Numbered from the stretch's first letter, positions 41,911 to 52,320 are shown. The stretch is 64,000 nt of DNA from F23-D06 sp045130275 (GCA_045130275.1 JBGUPL010000109.1:1-64000), one strand, 5' to 3'. Numbers and translations are program-made. Notes: generated by a model not told the origin, from the letters alone.

Positions 41911-43410
41911 TTATCTGCGTTTTCCCTGTGTTTGGGAACCCACGCGAGCCATCGCGCAACGGAAGCCGATATAGTCGGTGGCTTCATCCTCATCAAGATA
42001 ACGTCTCGTGCCGGGGGAAGCCCAGTAAGGGATGTCCTTCCAAGAACCACCCTTATACACACGTGCATGGTCGCCCACAAGGGAGAAATCATAATTGCTG
42101 GAAAGATTCTTGGCATACATGATGTCGGTAGCCTCCTCATTGGTGGTGGCGTTTTTCCAGTCATCCATATTCTTAAGGGATTGCCAGTCGCCATCCAGAT
42201 AGTTCTTGTTATCGGCGGCGCGGTAGTTACGACGTCTGTCGTTCTTGAAATCGGAAACAGGAACCATGGGAATCTTACCCACGCTGTCACGTTCGGCAAC
42301 GGTACCGTCTTCCAACAGCTTCTTGGTCTCGAAATAGTTACCACGGAACGGGTTGTACTCGGTCACATCATCATGGGAAGTTTGTCTATAGACATCCATC
42401 ACCCATTCCGAGACGTTGCCGCCCATATGGTACAAACCGTAGTCATTCGGCCAGTCGGATCTGACATCTTTGGTGTAGAATCCGCCATCATTCAAGGCGC
42501 TGGCAACACCCATGTAGTCACCACGTCCGCGACGGATATCCGTCATGAAATCACCGTAGTACTTCTTGTCTTCCGTACGCAGCTGCTGTCCGTTCCACGG
42601 ATACACTTTACGTTCAAGCACACGCTCGTTCAAAGTGTTGCCAACGGTAGCGTAAGCGGCATACTCCCATTCAGCCTCTGTTGGCAGGCGGTATTTCGGC
42701 AGCAGGATGCCGTCTTCCATCTTCACATTGCGGTATTCACCGCTGGAGATGTAACGGAGACGTTTCTGACCTTCGGCCTCGTAAGATTCGTAGGTCAAGT
42801 AGGCGTCAGTGTTGAAATAGCCCTCGGCAGACGGGGTCTCGGCAAACTCGATATAGCCGCGGTCAACCAAGATCTGCTCGTTCACACGGTCCGTACGCCA
42901 AGCAGCGTAGTTGGTGGCTTGCAGCCAGTTGACACCGACCACCGGATAATTCCGGTATGCCGGATGGCGGAGATAGTATTCCACCTGCGGTTCGTTGTAT
43001 CCCAAGCGGTCGCGCCACACAGCCTCGTCAGGGACGGCATTGTCATAGACCACTTTCAGATCCTGCGGGATAAAGACGCGTTCCAGCCAATAGAGGTACT
43101 CGAGGTAGTCAAGATTGGAGATCTCGCACTCGTCCATATAGAAAGAGGCGACAGACACGCGGCGCGGGTTATTGTTCCAATCTTTCATCACGTCCTCTTC
43201 CATCTGACCCATCACGAAAGAACCACCCTCGATGAAGACAAGTCCGGGTCCAGTAGCCTGCTCCTCAAAAGGAGCCACTTCGAAACCACCGTTCTTGGCG
43301 TCGTTGTAATTCCAGCCCGTGGTGGCTGATTTCTGTTTCTTACAAGAGGACATTCCTAACAGCAACGCTGCTATGGTGAACAATCCGAATAATTTTTTTG
43401 CTGTATTCAT
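41911..43410 (-). CDS. gldJ: Gliding/type IX secretion lipoprotein GldJ
   Basis: The product has 499 residues. The lipoprotein signal ends GMSSC. TTGWNYNDAKNGGF near the N-terminus is a GldJ hallmark. The rest is a formylglycine-generating-enzyme (SUMF1) fold: LVFIEGGSFVMGQ, SFYMDECEISNLDYLEYLYWL, YPVVGVNWLQATNYAAWRTDRVNEQIL, RLPTEAEWEYAA, GLYHMGGNVSEWV and GGSWKD. SUMF1 catalytic cysteines are not evident, so the role is structural, in the T9SS/gliding apparatus. Adjacent to porU and porV as in Flavobacterium. GldK is the main alternative. Confidence 0.85.
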   Translation of the reverse strand: MNTAKKLFGLFTIAALLLGMSSCKKQKSATTGWNYNDAKNGGFEVAPFEEQATGPGLVFIEGGSFVMGQMEEDVMKDWNNNPRRVSVASFYMDECEISNLDYLEYLYWLERVFIPQDLKVVYDNAVPDEAVWRDRLGYNEPQVEYYLRHPAYRNYPVVGVNWLQATNYAAWRTDRVNEQILVDRGYIEFAETPSAEGYFNTDAYLTYESYEAEGQKRLRYISSGEYRNVKMEDGILLPKYRLPTEAEWEYAAYATVGNTLNERVLERKVYPWNGQQLRTEDKKYYGDFMTDIRRGRGDYMGVASALNDGGFYTKDVRSDWPNDYGLYHMGGNVSEWVMDVYRQTSHDDVTEYNPFRGNYFETKKLLEDGTVAERDSVGKIPMVPVSDFKNDRRRNYRAADNKNYLDGDWQSLKNMDDWKNATTNEEATDIMYAKNLSSNYDFSLVGDHARVYKGGSWKDIPYWASPGTRRYLDEDEATDYIGFRCAMARVGSQTQGKRR

Positions 43411-43478
43411 TGTTTATACTGTTTTTCTGCGATATAGACAAAATGTGAAACGACAAATTTCAAAAAATAGTATATGGT

Positions 43479-44558
43479 TTAGAAAGAAGGACAAGGTAAA
43501 TCTTTCAAGGCTTTGCGCTTGTTGGGACAAGGCAGCATGACCTGGAGTGACACTTCGTGCGCACCGCCCGTGACATTGGCCAACTTACCGATAGTGGCAT
43601 CATAGGAATAGGCCACTTTGAACCACTCGTACTCCACACCGAACATCACGATGAAAGCGTCCATATTATGGTAAGAGATGGGTTGGGTGATGGGTTGGCC
43701 GAGTGAATCGAGTCCACTGAACACTTCTCCTTTGTAGGTGAGGCCGTGGCGCAGCCACATACCGAGGGTGAACGGATAGAAATTCAGATAGAAACCTTCA
43801 CTGAAGTAGTTGAAATTCTGCTGATGTTGGTAGATGAAGTTCGGGCTGATCGAGATATCTCCAAAAGAGGTCTCCTTCTTGCTCTTGCGCTTCAAGTCAA
43901 AATTAGCACCGACGTGTGCAGTCCATTTCACAGGACGGTAGTCGTATGCACCCAAACCATTGGAGATGAATCCCTTGGCACCGATGATGGGCACGATATG
44001 GTGCGCGGCGACACCGAAATAGACGTGAGGTGTGTATCCTAAGAAACCGGCGGCCATGTCAAAAGAATGGATGGTCAAACGGTCGGGCTGTTGTTCCGAA
44101 GTCTGATATACAACACCGTATTTAGGGTCTATCATGTCTCCGAAGACGAGTTTTTCCCAGTTAAGGTGGCGGTTCTCGTAGGTAGCCTGCAATGCGAAAC
44201 GGATGTTGAATTTCTTGGCCACTCTCAATTTGAAAGAGTACATTGCACTGGCCGTGTACGTGTTGATGATGCCGCCCTCACCGGCTCGGTCACCTAACAG
44301 CAACACCCCGACACCACCTGAAATCTTGTCAAAATGTTCGTCATAAGAAGCTGAATAAGTCATGAACGTTCCGGGGGCGGAAGGCCACTGGTCGCGGAAA
44401 TGAAAAGCCAATCGAGGACACACATTCGTACCCGCAAACGCCGGATTCAAATACAGCGGATTGGCGTAATACTGTGAGAACAAGGCGTCCTGAGCCATGC
44501 CACGCCAGCTTGCAAGAGCCAACACTACAGTTATTATGACAACAATTCGTTTATTCAT
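43479..44558 (-). CDS. PorP/SprF family type IX secretion outer-membrane protein
   Basis: The product has 359 residues. A signal peptide ends GMAQ. QDALFSQYYANPLYLNPAFAGT is the family start motif, followed by repeated beta-strand pairs of a barrel (SGGVGVLLLGDRAGEGG, SPNFIYQHQQNFNYFSEG). PorP/SprF proteins sit in the outer membrane and work with T9SS. Same strand as gldJ, 68 bases upstream of it; divergent from porU. The family has several paralogues per genome. Confidence 0.88.
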   Translation of the reverse strand: MNKRIVVIITVVLALASWRGMAQDALFSQYYANPLYLNPAFAGTNVCPRLAFHFRDQWPSAPGTFMTYSASYDEHFDKISGGVGVLLLGDRAGEGGIINTYTASAMYSFKLRVAKKFNIRFALQATYENRHLNWEKLVFGDMIDPKYGVVYQTSEQQPDRLTIHSFDMAAGFLGYTPHVYFGVAAHHIVPIIGAKGFISNGLGAYDYRPVKWTAHVGANFDLKRKSKKETSFGDISISPNFIYQHQQNFNYFSEGFYLNFYPFTLGMWLRHGLTYKGEVFSGLDSLGQPITQPISYHNMDAFIVMFGVEYEWFKVAYSYDATIGKLANVTGGAHEVSLQVMLPCPNKRKALKDLPCPSF

Positions 44559-44581
44559 ATTTCTTTATAATTTATAGCGGG

Positions 44582-44589
44582 CAAAGATA
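44582..44589 (-). promoter_or_regulatory. -7 box of the PorP-like/gldJ operon
   Basis: TATCTTTG on the minus strand, 23 bases before the ATG at 44558. Confidence 0.65.
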
Positions 44590-44693
44590 CAAAATATTTT
44601 AACGCCCATTACCCCTTTTTTGTTACATTTTTTTTGCAATATTTCTAACGCCTTTTCGTTAAGAAAATTGTGTTTTTCTTTTTTATTAAACGA

Positions 44694-47600
44694 ATGATGA
44701 AGCATAAATCTTGGGTGATATTTGTATTTTTTTATTTGATAATCTTTCAAATTACTGATATTCAAGCACAAACAATTCAAAAAAAATACACTTTCCAGTG
44801 GAATGATCCCGTCTCGCACACCTTCTCGGACGGTTCTCAACGGACATTTCTAACCTTTGAGAACGCCTCCTATGGATATGATTTCGCAGACCTCCCCACT
44901 TTTTATGAAATCATCCCTGTTGATATTTTTTATGCCCAATACAAGGTCAAGGCAGTGTCCCAAGAATTTGTGGATATGGATGCGCAGGAAAGCATGCTGA
45001 TACCCGCCGATTTTCATCAAAAGGAGATCGACTATCGCGTCTCTACCGCATTCGACCGGAAGCAGAAATACGCACAACTGTCCTTCATCCCCATCGTGGA
45101 AACCCCGTCCGGATCCTATAGAAAACTCATTTCCGTGACTCTGGAGATAGAAGGAACGTCGGCTGTTTCCGAAAAAAAAGCCCGGGCCTCCGCATCCCAA
45201 TCGGTACTGGCTTCCGGGCAATGGTACAAATTCTCTTTGACCCAGACCGGCATTTACAAAGTCACTTTCCAAGACCTGACAGCCATGGGCATGACACCCC
45301 CGATTTCCTCGTCGCAGCTGGCGGTTTTCGGGAATGGCGGCATGATGCTCCCGGAAAACAACGCCGTCCCACGCCCCGACGACCTTTTGGAACTGCCGAT
45401 CCAGATGCACGACGGCGGTGATGGAACCTTTAACGAGGGTGACTATTTTCTTTTTTACGGACTTTCTCCCCACAGGGTTTCCTACGACACGGCTGAAAAC
45501 CGTTTTGTCCATGCCTACAACATCTATTCTGACGAGTCATTCTATTTCGTGACCCAATCGTCGGGGATTGGTGAAAAAAAACGAATCCAAACGATTGACA
45601 ACGAGAATCTTTCCGCAAATCTATCCGTTCACGAATTCACCTTTTTCGATTACTACGAATCAGACGTGGTCAATCTGTGTGAGTCGGGCAAAACCTGGTT
45701 GGGAGACCGCTACGACATCACCTCTAGCCACAGCTACACGTTCCGGATACCCGGGACCCCTACGGGAACCGGTCGAATGACGGTGCGTGCAAGTTCCTCT
45801 TGTCCAACTGTCGCCGCCTTCCAAGTATCTGTCAACCAGAATAATATCGGAAATGTGACGCTCCGCCCCACTTCGGGCTCCATTCTCGCATGTCTAACGG
45901 CAGCCGATTTGCCGTTTAGCACCTCATCCAAAGATTTGAATGTTCAATTGACCTACAACAAGCCGACCTCATCTGCCATCGGATATTTGGACTGGATTGA
46001 GGTGGAAATCCCCTGCGAACTGACGCTTTGGGGAGGGCAAACCTCCTTCCGGAACCAAAACACCGTGGGGGAAGGAAACATCACGCGTTTCGATTTGTCC
46101 GGGGTCACCGCCTCCGCCTCCGTTTGGGATGTCACCGATCCAGCGCAGACGGTGCGGTTAGCCCTCACCTCCGACAATCAAGGAGCTCATTTCAAAACGC
46201 AGACCCATGATTTGCGGGAATTCATCCTCTTTGATGGTTCCGCCTTCAAATCCGTGAAACCAATTTCCAGTGTCGCCAACCAGAACCTGCATGCCACCGG
46301 GGCTGTGGATATGGTAATTGTGACGCATCCCAATTTTCTCAGCCAAGCCAACCGTCTTGCACAGTTCCGGGCTGAAAATGACGGTTTAAGCGTAAAGGTG
46401 GTCACCACTCAACAAGTATATAACGAATTCTCCAGCGGTTCCCAAGACCCCATCGCCATCCGTGACTATATGAAGATGATCTATGACAGGACAAACAAAG
46501 AATATCCCAAATATCTGTTACTGTTCGGCCGTCCCAGTTACGATTTCCGCGGCAGGGTACAAGGTACGGAATTGTTAGTGCCCAATTTTCAATATAATAT
46601 CGAGTACATCGCCGACCATCGATACCCCGAATATCTCTACATATCCGAGATTTCAAACCAATTCACCTCGGATGATGCTTTAGGGTTACTCGATTCCGGA
46701 GAGGGGTTCAACGGAAACGGACTGTATGATCTCGCCATCGGACGATTCCCGTGCATCACTTACGAGCAAGCCACGATCGCGGTGGACAAAAGCATTCGTT
46801 ACACCGAGAAGAGGAACCTCGTACCCGCCAATTCATCGCAAATATCCAACTTCGGGGATTGGCGCAATATGATGGCTTTCGTGGCGGATGACGAGGAGCG
46901 AAACGATTTCGTTTTTAACGCCGATTCATTCTCCAAAAGCGTAGAGATTGCAAACAAAAACATCAATTTCGACAAAATATACCTCGACGCTTACCAACAG
47001 GTTTCCAATGCCGGAGGACAACGGTATCCCGACGCGGTGACGGACATCAACAACCGGATGAACCGTGGCTCGCTTTTCTTCACCTACATCGGGCACAGTG
47101 GCAAGGACGGATGGGCTGCGGAACGGGTGCTGGAAAACTCCGACATCAACAAATGGAACAACAAATTCAACCTGACGGCCTTGCTATCCCTCTCCTGCAC
47201 ATTCGCCTTTTACGACCGCACGGCTTTCTCCCCTTCCGATTACATCTTTTTCAACAACAACGGTGGCGCCATCGCGGTGATTGCAGCAGCTCGGGAGGCT
47301 TGGTCTCTTCCCAACAACAATTTCGGCAGAATTTTCTTCAGCCAGTTGTTCAACAAGGACGAGAATGGCAACTATTTTTCAATTAGCGATATACAACGGA
47401 AATCCAAAAACATCTTCGGTCCCCCGAGTGGTGGCCACGGCAACAATCTTTGCATGTTCGTCACTTTCGGGGATCCTTCCATCAAACTGTCAATACCCAA
47501 ATACAATGTCGTGACGGACTCCATCAACCATCATGCCGTGGGAACGACCAACGACACCATCATGGCATTGTCAAAAGTGACCGTTTCCGGACGGTTGACA

Positions 47601-48584
47601 GACAACAACGGCACAACCCTGAATGATTTCAACGGTTCTATTTTCCCCGCTGTATATGATAAGAAAATGACGACCACGACATTGGAGAACGACCCGAACC
47701 CGTCCACCGGCCCATTCGAATTCGAGGTACAGAAAAGCGTGCTCTTCAAAGGGAACGTCACTGTCAAAAATGGGCATTTCCAATTTTCTTTCTATGTCCC
47801 CAAGGACATTGACTACAGTTTCGGTAACGGGAAAATCAGTTATTATGCACACTCCGACAAAGAAGATGCCGCTGGTGCGTTCACCGACTTCACCATTGGG
47901 GGGATAGACACTTCGGGGATCCAGGATGACAAGAGCCCCACCATTGAACTCTACTTGAATGACCAGTCGTTCGTCAATGGTGGAATCACAGGACCCAACC
48001 CCACGCTGATAGCGAAAATTTCCGACAATTTCGGGATAAACACAACAGGCAACGGCATCGGACATGACCTGACAGGCGTGCTGGATCACAATACAGGCAA
48101 CAAAATTGTTCTGAACGACTATTATGAAACGGAAAAAGACAGTTTCAACTGCGGCATTGTGCGTTATCCTTTGGAGAATCTGGCGCCTGGCGACCACACC
48201 ATCACCGTGCGCGCATGGGATGTCAACAACAACAGCTCAGAGCAAGAGCTCTCTTTCCGGGTCGTCAGCGAGGAGAAGTTCCAGCTGAGCCACGTGCTGA
48301 ACTACCCCAACCCGTTCACAACACATACCGAATTCTATTTCGAGCACAACCAGCCCGGTGGTACTTACGACATTCAGGTGAGCATCTTCACGATATCTGG
48401 GAAGCTGGTCAAAACACTGTATGACACACAATTCATTGAGGGTAACCGTTGCCACGCCATTTCATGGGATGGTTTGGACGACTTTGGGGACAAATTAGCC
48501 AAAGGAACCTATTTGTATCGGATTCGGGTCAAGAACCAGGATGGGAAAACTGCGGAAGCCATTGAAAAGCTGGTGATTTTATAA
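44694..48584 (+). CDS. porU: Type IX secretion sortase PorU
   Basis: The product has 1296 residues from ATG 44694. Signal peptide ends DIQAQ. A gingipain-like (peptidase C25) domain spans about 540-930, with the catalytic His near 801 in FTYIGHSGKDGWAAE and Cys near 835 in LLSLSCTFAFYDR. The C-terminus (from about 1200, LNYPNPFTTHTEFYFE to GTYLYRIRVK) is FlgD-like. PorU cleaves the C-terminal signal of T9SS cargo and attaches it to the surface glycolipid. porV follows. Confidence 0.95.
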   Translation: MMKHKSWVIFVFFYLIIFQITDIQAQTIQKKYTFQWNDPVSHTFSDGSQRTFLTFENASYGYDFADLPTFYEIIPVDIFYAQYKVKAVSQEFVDMDAQESMLIPADFHQKEIDYRVSTAFDRKQKYAQLSFIPIVETPSGSYRKLISVTLEIEGTSAVSEKKARASASQSVLASGQWYKFSLTQTGIYKVTFQDLTAMGMTPPISSSQLAVFGNGGMMLPENNAVPRPDDLLELPIQMHDGGDGTFNEGDYFLFYGLSPHRVSYDTAENRFVHAYNIYSDESFYFVTQSSGIGEKKRIQTIDNENLSANLSVHEFTFFDYYESDVVNLCESGKTWLGDRYDITSSHSYTFRIPGTPTGTGRMTVRASSSCPTVAAFQVSVNQNNIGNVTLRPTSGSILACLTAADLPFSTSSKDLNVQLTYNKPTSSAIGYLDWIEVEIPCELTLWGGQTSFRNQNTVGEGNITRFDLSGVTASASVWDVTDPAQTVRLALTSDNQGAHFKTQTHDLREFILFDGSAFKSVKPISSVANQNLHATGAVDMVIVTHPNFLSQANRLAQFRAENDGLSVKVVTTQQVYNEFSSGSQDPIAIRDYMKMIYDRTNKEYPKYLLLFGRPSYDFRGRVQGTELLVPNFQYNIEYIADHRYPEYLYISEISNQFTSDDALGLLDSGEGFNGNGLYDLAIGRFPCITYEQATIAVDKSIRYTEKRNLVPANSSQISNFGDWRNMMAFVADDEERNDFVFNADSFSKSVEIANKNINFDKIYLDAYQQVSNAGGQRYPDAVTDINNRMNRGSLFFTYIGHSGKDGWAAERVLENSDINKWNNKFNLTALLSLSCTFAFYDRTAFSPSDYIFFNNNGGAIAVIAAAREAWSLPNNNFGRIFFSQLFNKDENGNYFSISDIQRKSKNIFGPPSGGHGNNLCMFVTFGDPSIKLSIPKYNVVTDSINHHAVGTTNDTIMALSKVTVSGRLTDNNGTTLNDFNGSIFPAVYDKKMTTTTLENDPNPSTGPFEFEVQKSVLFKGNVTVKNGHFQFSFYVPKDIDYSFGNGKISYYAHSDKEDAAGAFTDFTIGGIDTSGIQDDKSPTIELYLNDQSFVNGGITGPNPTLIAKISDNFGINTTGNGIGHDLTGVLDHNTGNKIVLNDYYETEKDSFNCGIVRYPLENLAPGDHTITVRAWDVNNNSSEQELSFRVVSEEKFQLSHVLNYPNPFTTHTEFYFEHNQPGGTYDIQVSIFTISGKLVKTLYDTQFIEGNRCHAISWDGLDDFGDKLAKGTYLYRIRVKNQDGKTAEAIEKLVIL

Positions 48585-48726
48585 TATTGTGTATCAGTTT
48601 GTTATATTATTTTCGCTATAAAAAAACAAAAAAAAATTACCTTAGTATAATAATAACGGCAAATGTACGTTAGTCAGAGGTTTTTTGTGTATGTTAAAAA
48701 AATAATAGAAAAATAATAATTGAAGA

Positions 48727-49962
48727 ATGAAAAAAGTAGTATCTGTTTTAACCGCCATCCTCATCCTGACGCAAGTTCAGGTTTTCGCCCAAAATGACGA
48801 AGGTCACAATCCTCTTGGTCAAACACTCAATGCCATCACGACGGCTGTGCCGTTCCTCTCCATCGCTCCCGACTCCCGCGCAGGAGCCATGGGTGATATC
48901 GGTTGCGCCACTTCCGCTGACGGAAACTCCCAAAGCTACAACCCCGCTAAATACGCGTTCAGCGAGAATGCGTTCGGTTTCACAGTCTCTTACAGCCCTT
49001 GGCTGCGCCATTTGGTCAACGACATTAATCTGGCTTATCTGGCCGGTTATTGGCGCATCACCGATATGGATGCCATCGGCGCCTCATTGCGCTATTTCTC
49101 CCTGGGTAGCATTGATTTCATGGACGAGTACGGACAGTTCATCAGCAGTCAGAACCCCAACGAATTCGCCATTGATTTCACCTATTCCCGCAAATTGATC
49201 GACGAGTTGTCCATCGCCATCACCCCGCGCTTCATCTACTCCAACCTCACTGCAGGTCAGTTTGTAGATGGTCAAGAGACCCGTGCAGGATTGGCCGGTG
49301 CCGCCGACCTCTCCTTGTTCTACGAACAGGATTTTGACGCTAAGGGATTAAACAACAGTACTTTACGCGCTGGTTTATGCATTTCCAACATGGGTAACAA
49401 GATGTCCTACTCCTCCGGAACGCTTCGCCGCGACTTCCTGCCCACCAACCTCAAACTGGGTATCGGTTACGAAATGGATTTTGACGGTTACAACAAACTG
49501 GCCCTCAACGGCGAAATCAACAAACTGCTCGTCCCCACCAACCCCATCTACTTGACGGATGACAATGGCATCGTGTATGACGATGCCGGCAACCCCGTCA
49601 TCGCCTTCGGTAAAGACCCCGATGTTTCCGTCCCGCAAGGTATGATCCAGTCTTTCTATGACGCTCCCGGCGGATTCAAAGAGGAGATGCAGGAGATTAT
49701 GTGGGCACTCGGTGCCGAGTACAGCTACCGTAACCTTTTCTTTGTGCGTCTCGGATATTTCCACGAGAGCCAATACAAAGGCAACCGCCAGTTCCTCTCT
49801 GTCGGCGCCGGTATCAAATACAGCGTTTTCGGCATCGACGTTTCTTACCTCGTCGCCACCAAGCAATACCATCCGCTGGCCAACACGCTGCGCTTTACGT
49901 TGAACTTCGACTTCGTCTCCGGCAACAAGAATGAAATCAAGCAGCAAGGCCGATTGAATTAG
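48727..49962 (+). CDS. porV: Type IX secretion outer-membrane protein PorV (LptO)
   Basis: The product has 411 residues. A signal peptide ends VFAQN. TAVPFLSIAPDSRAGAMGDIGCA is the PorV N-terminal motif, and the rest is a 14-strand-type barrel with aromatic strand ends (TKQYHPLANTLRFTLNFDF). PorV shuttles cargo from the translocon to PorU. Separated from porU by 142 AT-rich bases without a clear promoter. Confidence 0.95.
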   Translation: MKKVVSVLTAILILTQVQVFAQNDEGHNPLGQTLNAITTAVPFLSIAPDSRAGAMGDIGCATSADGNSQSYNPAKYAFSENAFGFTVSYSPWLRHLVNDINLAYLAGYWRITDMDAIGASLRYFSLGSIDFMDEYGQFISSQNPNEFAIDFTYSRKLIDELSIAITPRFIYSNLTAGQFVDGQETRAGLAGAADLSLFYEQDFDAKGLNNSTLRAGLCISNMGNKMSYSSGTLRRDFLPTNLKLGIGYEMDFDGYNKLALNGEINKLLVPTNPIYLTDDNGIVYDDAGNPVIAFGKDPDVSVPQGMIQSFYDAPGGFKEEMQEIMWALGAEYSYRNLFFVRLGYFHESQYKGNRQFLSVGAGIKYSVFGIDVSYLVATKQYHPLANTLRFTLNFDFVSGNKNEIKQQGRLN

Positions 49963-49998
49963 TTCATTATTCAAAACCCTAACCCTAAAACCATACAA

Positions 49999-50481
49999 AT
50001 GGATTTCCGTGTAGGTTTTGGCTACGATTCCCATAGATTTGCCCCCAACAGACCGCTGGTCATTGGGGGCATTGTCATTCCTTACGAACTGGGATTGGCC
50101 GCCCATTCCGACGGAGACGTGTTGATTCACGCCGTGTGCGATGCCCTTCTCGGCGCCGCCGGCCTCAAGGACATCGGCACCTGGTTCCCCGACACCGACG
50201 AGACCTGGAAAAACGCGGACAGCACCGTCATTTTGTCCAAAGTGATGGAATTGCTGACCGAACGGCAGTGGGTCGTCAACAACCTGGACTGCACATTGGT
50301 GTTGGAACGGCCAAAAATGAAACCACACATTGACAATATCATCGAAAAACTGTCAAGCATTCTGCAAATATCTCAGGATCAGATAGCTGTAAAAGCAAAA
50401 ACCAACGAAAAGATGGGGTTCACCGGGGCTGGTGAAGGCATCGCTGCCGTGGCCGCCGTGACGCTGCGGAAAACGTGCTGA
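49999..50481 (+). CDS. ispF: 2-C-methyl-D-erythritol 2,4-cyclodiphosphate synthase
   Basis: The product has 160 residues. FGYDSHRF contributes the DxH metal motif, AAHSDGDVLIHAVCDALLGA is the family signature, and DIGTWFPDTD, MKPHID and TNEKMGFTGAGEGIAA complete the conserved set. MEP pathway of isoprenoid synthesis. It directly follows porV, the same order as in Porphyromonas. Confidence 0.97.
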   Translation: MDFRVGFGYDSHRFAPNRPLVIGGIVIPYELGLAAHSDGDVLIHAVCDALLGAAGLKDIGTWFPDTDETWKNADSTVILSKVMELLTERQWVVNNLDCTLVLERPKMKPHIDNIIEKLSSILQISQDQIAVKAKTNEKMGFTGAGEGIAAVAAVTLRKTC

Positions 50482-50511
50482 TTTTCCCCGATAATAACAT
50501 ATCATCGCCCT

Positions 50512-50541
50512 TGTAGAGACGCGCCATGGCACGTCTCTACA
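50512..50541. repeat. REP-like palindrome (GTAGAGACGC family)
   Basis: TGTAGAGACG / CGTCTCTACA arms around CGCCATGGCA, downstream of ispF. Same family as 37293. Confidence 0.8.
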
Positions 50542-50579
50542 TTTGCATTTTCATCTTTCGTTTGTATTCAAAATTTGTG

Positions 50580-50587
50580 TACATTTG
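50580..50587 (+). promoter_or_regulatory. -7 box of the alkaline phosphatase gene
   Basis: TACATTTG, 22 bases before the ATG at 50610. Confidence 0.6.
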
Positions 50588-50609
50588 CCCGTTTTAAAAC
50601 GAGAAAAAA

Positions 50610-52256
50610 ATGAGACGTTTCGTTCTTTCTACTTTATTGATTATCAGTATATTATGTTTGGTTGCACAGCCCAAGCCCATCAAAAATGTGATACTGATGA
50701 TTCCGGACGGCACTTCCACGAGCCTTCTCTCCGCCGCCCGCTGGTACCAAACTTATCTGGATTCCACGCAAACCACACTGAACATTGATCCGTACCTTTG
50801 TGGCCTGGTTCGCACACACTCTTCGGATGCCCCTATAGGCGATTCCGCCCCCACCACATCATGCTATGTGACGGGAATGCCCTCCCAAACTGGTTTTGTC
50901 GCCACCTACCCCGTGTCCACCGGACACGATTTGGTGCCCGTGGATGCGAACCGCGCCTACCAACCGTTAGCGACCGTGTTGGAAGCCGCCAAAATCCTCA
51001 AGAACAAATCCACCGGTCTGGTGTTCACTTGCGAGTTCCCGCATGCCACCCCTGCCGACTGCTCCGCACACTCATACAAACGTGGTCGTTATAGTGTTAT
51101 CGCCCCGCAAATGGTGCACAACCACTTGGATGTTGTCATGGGCGGCGGTGTCAGTTATCTGAAAGATGACTATCAGAAAGATTTGAAAAATGCAGGTTAT
51201 AACATTTATCTGAATGACATTCAAGGATTCAGAAATATCTCAAAAACGCCCGTTTGGGCTTTGTTCGGGGAAAGCCACATGCCCTACTGGCTTGAGGCCG
51301 ACAAGGAGCAGACCCCCTCTTTGGCCGAAATGACCCGCAAGGCCATTGATTTGCTTTCGAAAAACGAGAACGGCTTTTTCCTGATGGTGGAAGGCAGCAA
51401 GGTGGATTGGGCCGCGCATGACAACGACGCCAAAAATGCCATAATTGAATTTCTCGAATTTGACAAGGCTTGTGGAGAGGCGTTCCGCTTCGCCGAAAAA
51501 GATGGCCAGACTGTCGTCGTCATCCTGCCCGACCACGGCACCGGCGCCGTCACCGTCGGCAACATCAAAGCCTGCAATGACGGCTACGACAGACTTTCAC
51601 TGCAACAGCTTATGAGCCCCATCGACCATTACAAACTGTCAAACTCGACTATGGCCGGAAAACTGATAAAAGCCGACACTACCGAATGGCCGAAACTGTT
51701 CGAAACCTATTTCGGATTCACGCCCCAACCGGCAGAAATCGCTTACCTGATTACCGCCAGCGACTTCAGCAATTCCCCGCTTCCGAAGGAACAACGCCAA
51801 AACAACCTCTCCATGTGCAAGATGCTCAGCCAAATCCTTTACAGCCGCACCTATTTCGGGTTCACCACTTTCGGCCATACCATCGAGAATGTCTTTCTTG
51901 CCATGTATCATCCTGAAAACGATATACTTAAAGGTGTTCCGACCAATATTGACATCTTCAACTATCTTTGCCGCCAGATGGGACTGGACAACCAGATGCC
52001 CGAACTGACCGCAGAAATCTACGCAGACCACCATCAGGTTTTTGACGGGTACGAAATAAAAATCGACAGCGTGGACAAATACAACCGTCGTCTTATTGTC
52101 AAAAACAAAAGGAATGTGTTAATCGCAAACAGCTTTGATAATTATGTCATTGTCAACAACAAGAGAGTGGATCTCAACTCCGTAATTGTATATGTGGACA
52201 AGACCAATACCTTTTACCTCCCTAAGGAGTTAAGACTGCAAATGCAATTAAAATAA
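50610..52256 (+). CDS. Alkaline phosphatase superfamily protein
   Basis: The product has 548 residues with a signal peptide (end near LVAQP). IPDGTS (Asp33, metal), GDSAPTTS (nucleophile Ser79), MVEGSKVDWAAHDND and LPDHGTGAVT form the binuclear zinc site. A periplasmic phosphomonoesterase is expected. An extra C-terminal region (about 340-548) is longer than in E. coli PhoA. Confidence 0.85.
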   Translation: MRRFVLSTLLIISILCLVAQPKPIKNVILMIPDGTSTSLLSAARWYQTYLDSTQTTLNIDPYLCGLVRTHSSDAPIGDSAPTTSCYVTGMPSQTGFVATYPVSTGHDLVPVDANRAYQPLATVLEAAKILKNKSTGLVFTCEFPHATPADCSAHSYKRGRYSVIAPQMVHNHLDVVMGGGVSYLKDDYQKDLKNAGYNIYLNDIQGFRNISKTPVWALFGESHMPYWLEADKEQTPSLAEMTRKAIDLLSKNENGFFLMVEGSKVDWAAHDNDAKNAIIEFLEFDKACGEAFRFAEKDGQTVVVILPDHGTGAVTVGNIKACNDGYDRLSLQQLMSPIDHYKLSNSTMAGKLIKADTTEWPKLFETYFGFTPQPAEIAYLITASDFSNSPLPKEQRQNNLSMCKMLSQILYSRTYFGFTTFGHTIENVFLAMYHPENDILKGVPTNIDIFNYLCRQMGLDNQMPELTAEIYADHHQVFDGYEIKIDSVDKYNRRLIVKNKRNVLIANSFDNYVIVNNKRVDLNSVIVYVDKTNTFYLPKELRLQMQLK

Positions 52257-52320
52257 TTCTGAAAATATAATAATATCAAGACAAAACCGTTACACTCATT
52301 CAAAAAAAATTGAGAAAAAA

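Noticed and set aside
41932..43329. Long plus-strand open frame of 465 codons opposite gldJ
   Set aside because: It is antisense to a gene with clear SUMF1 and GldJ motifs, has no promoter or recognisable domain, and its composition is that of a complementary-strand shadow.
41911..43410. Naming the SUMF1 lipoprotein GldK/PorK
   Set aside because: The TTGWNYND-NGGF start and the neighbourhood with porU and porV fit GldJ; there is no gldL-M-N downstream and a terminator follows.
50842..50860. Loss of the nucleophile in the alkaline phosphatase
   Set aside because: On a first look TTS seemed to replace the serine motif, but GDSA with Ser79 aligns with the normal DSA motif.
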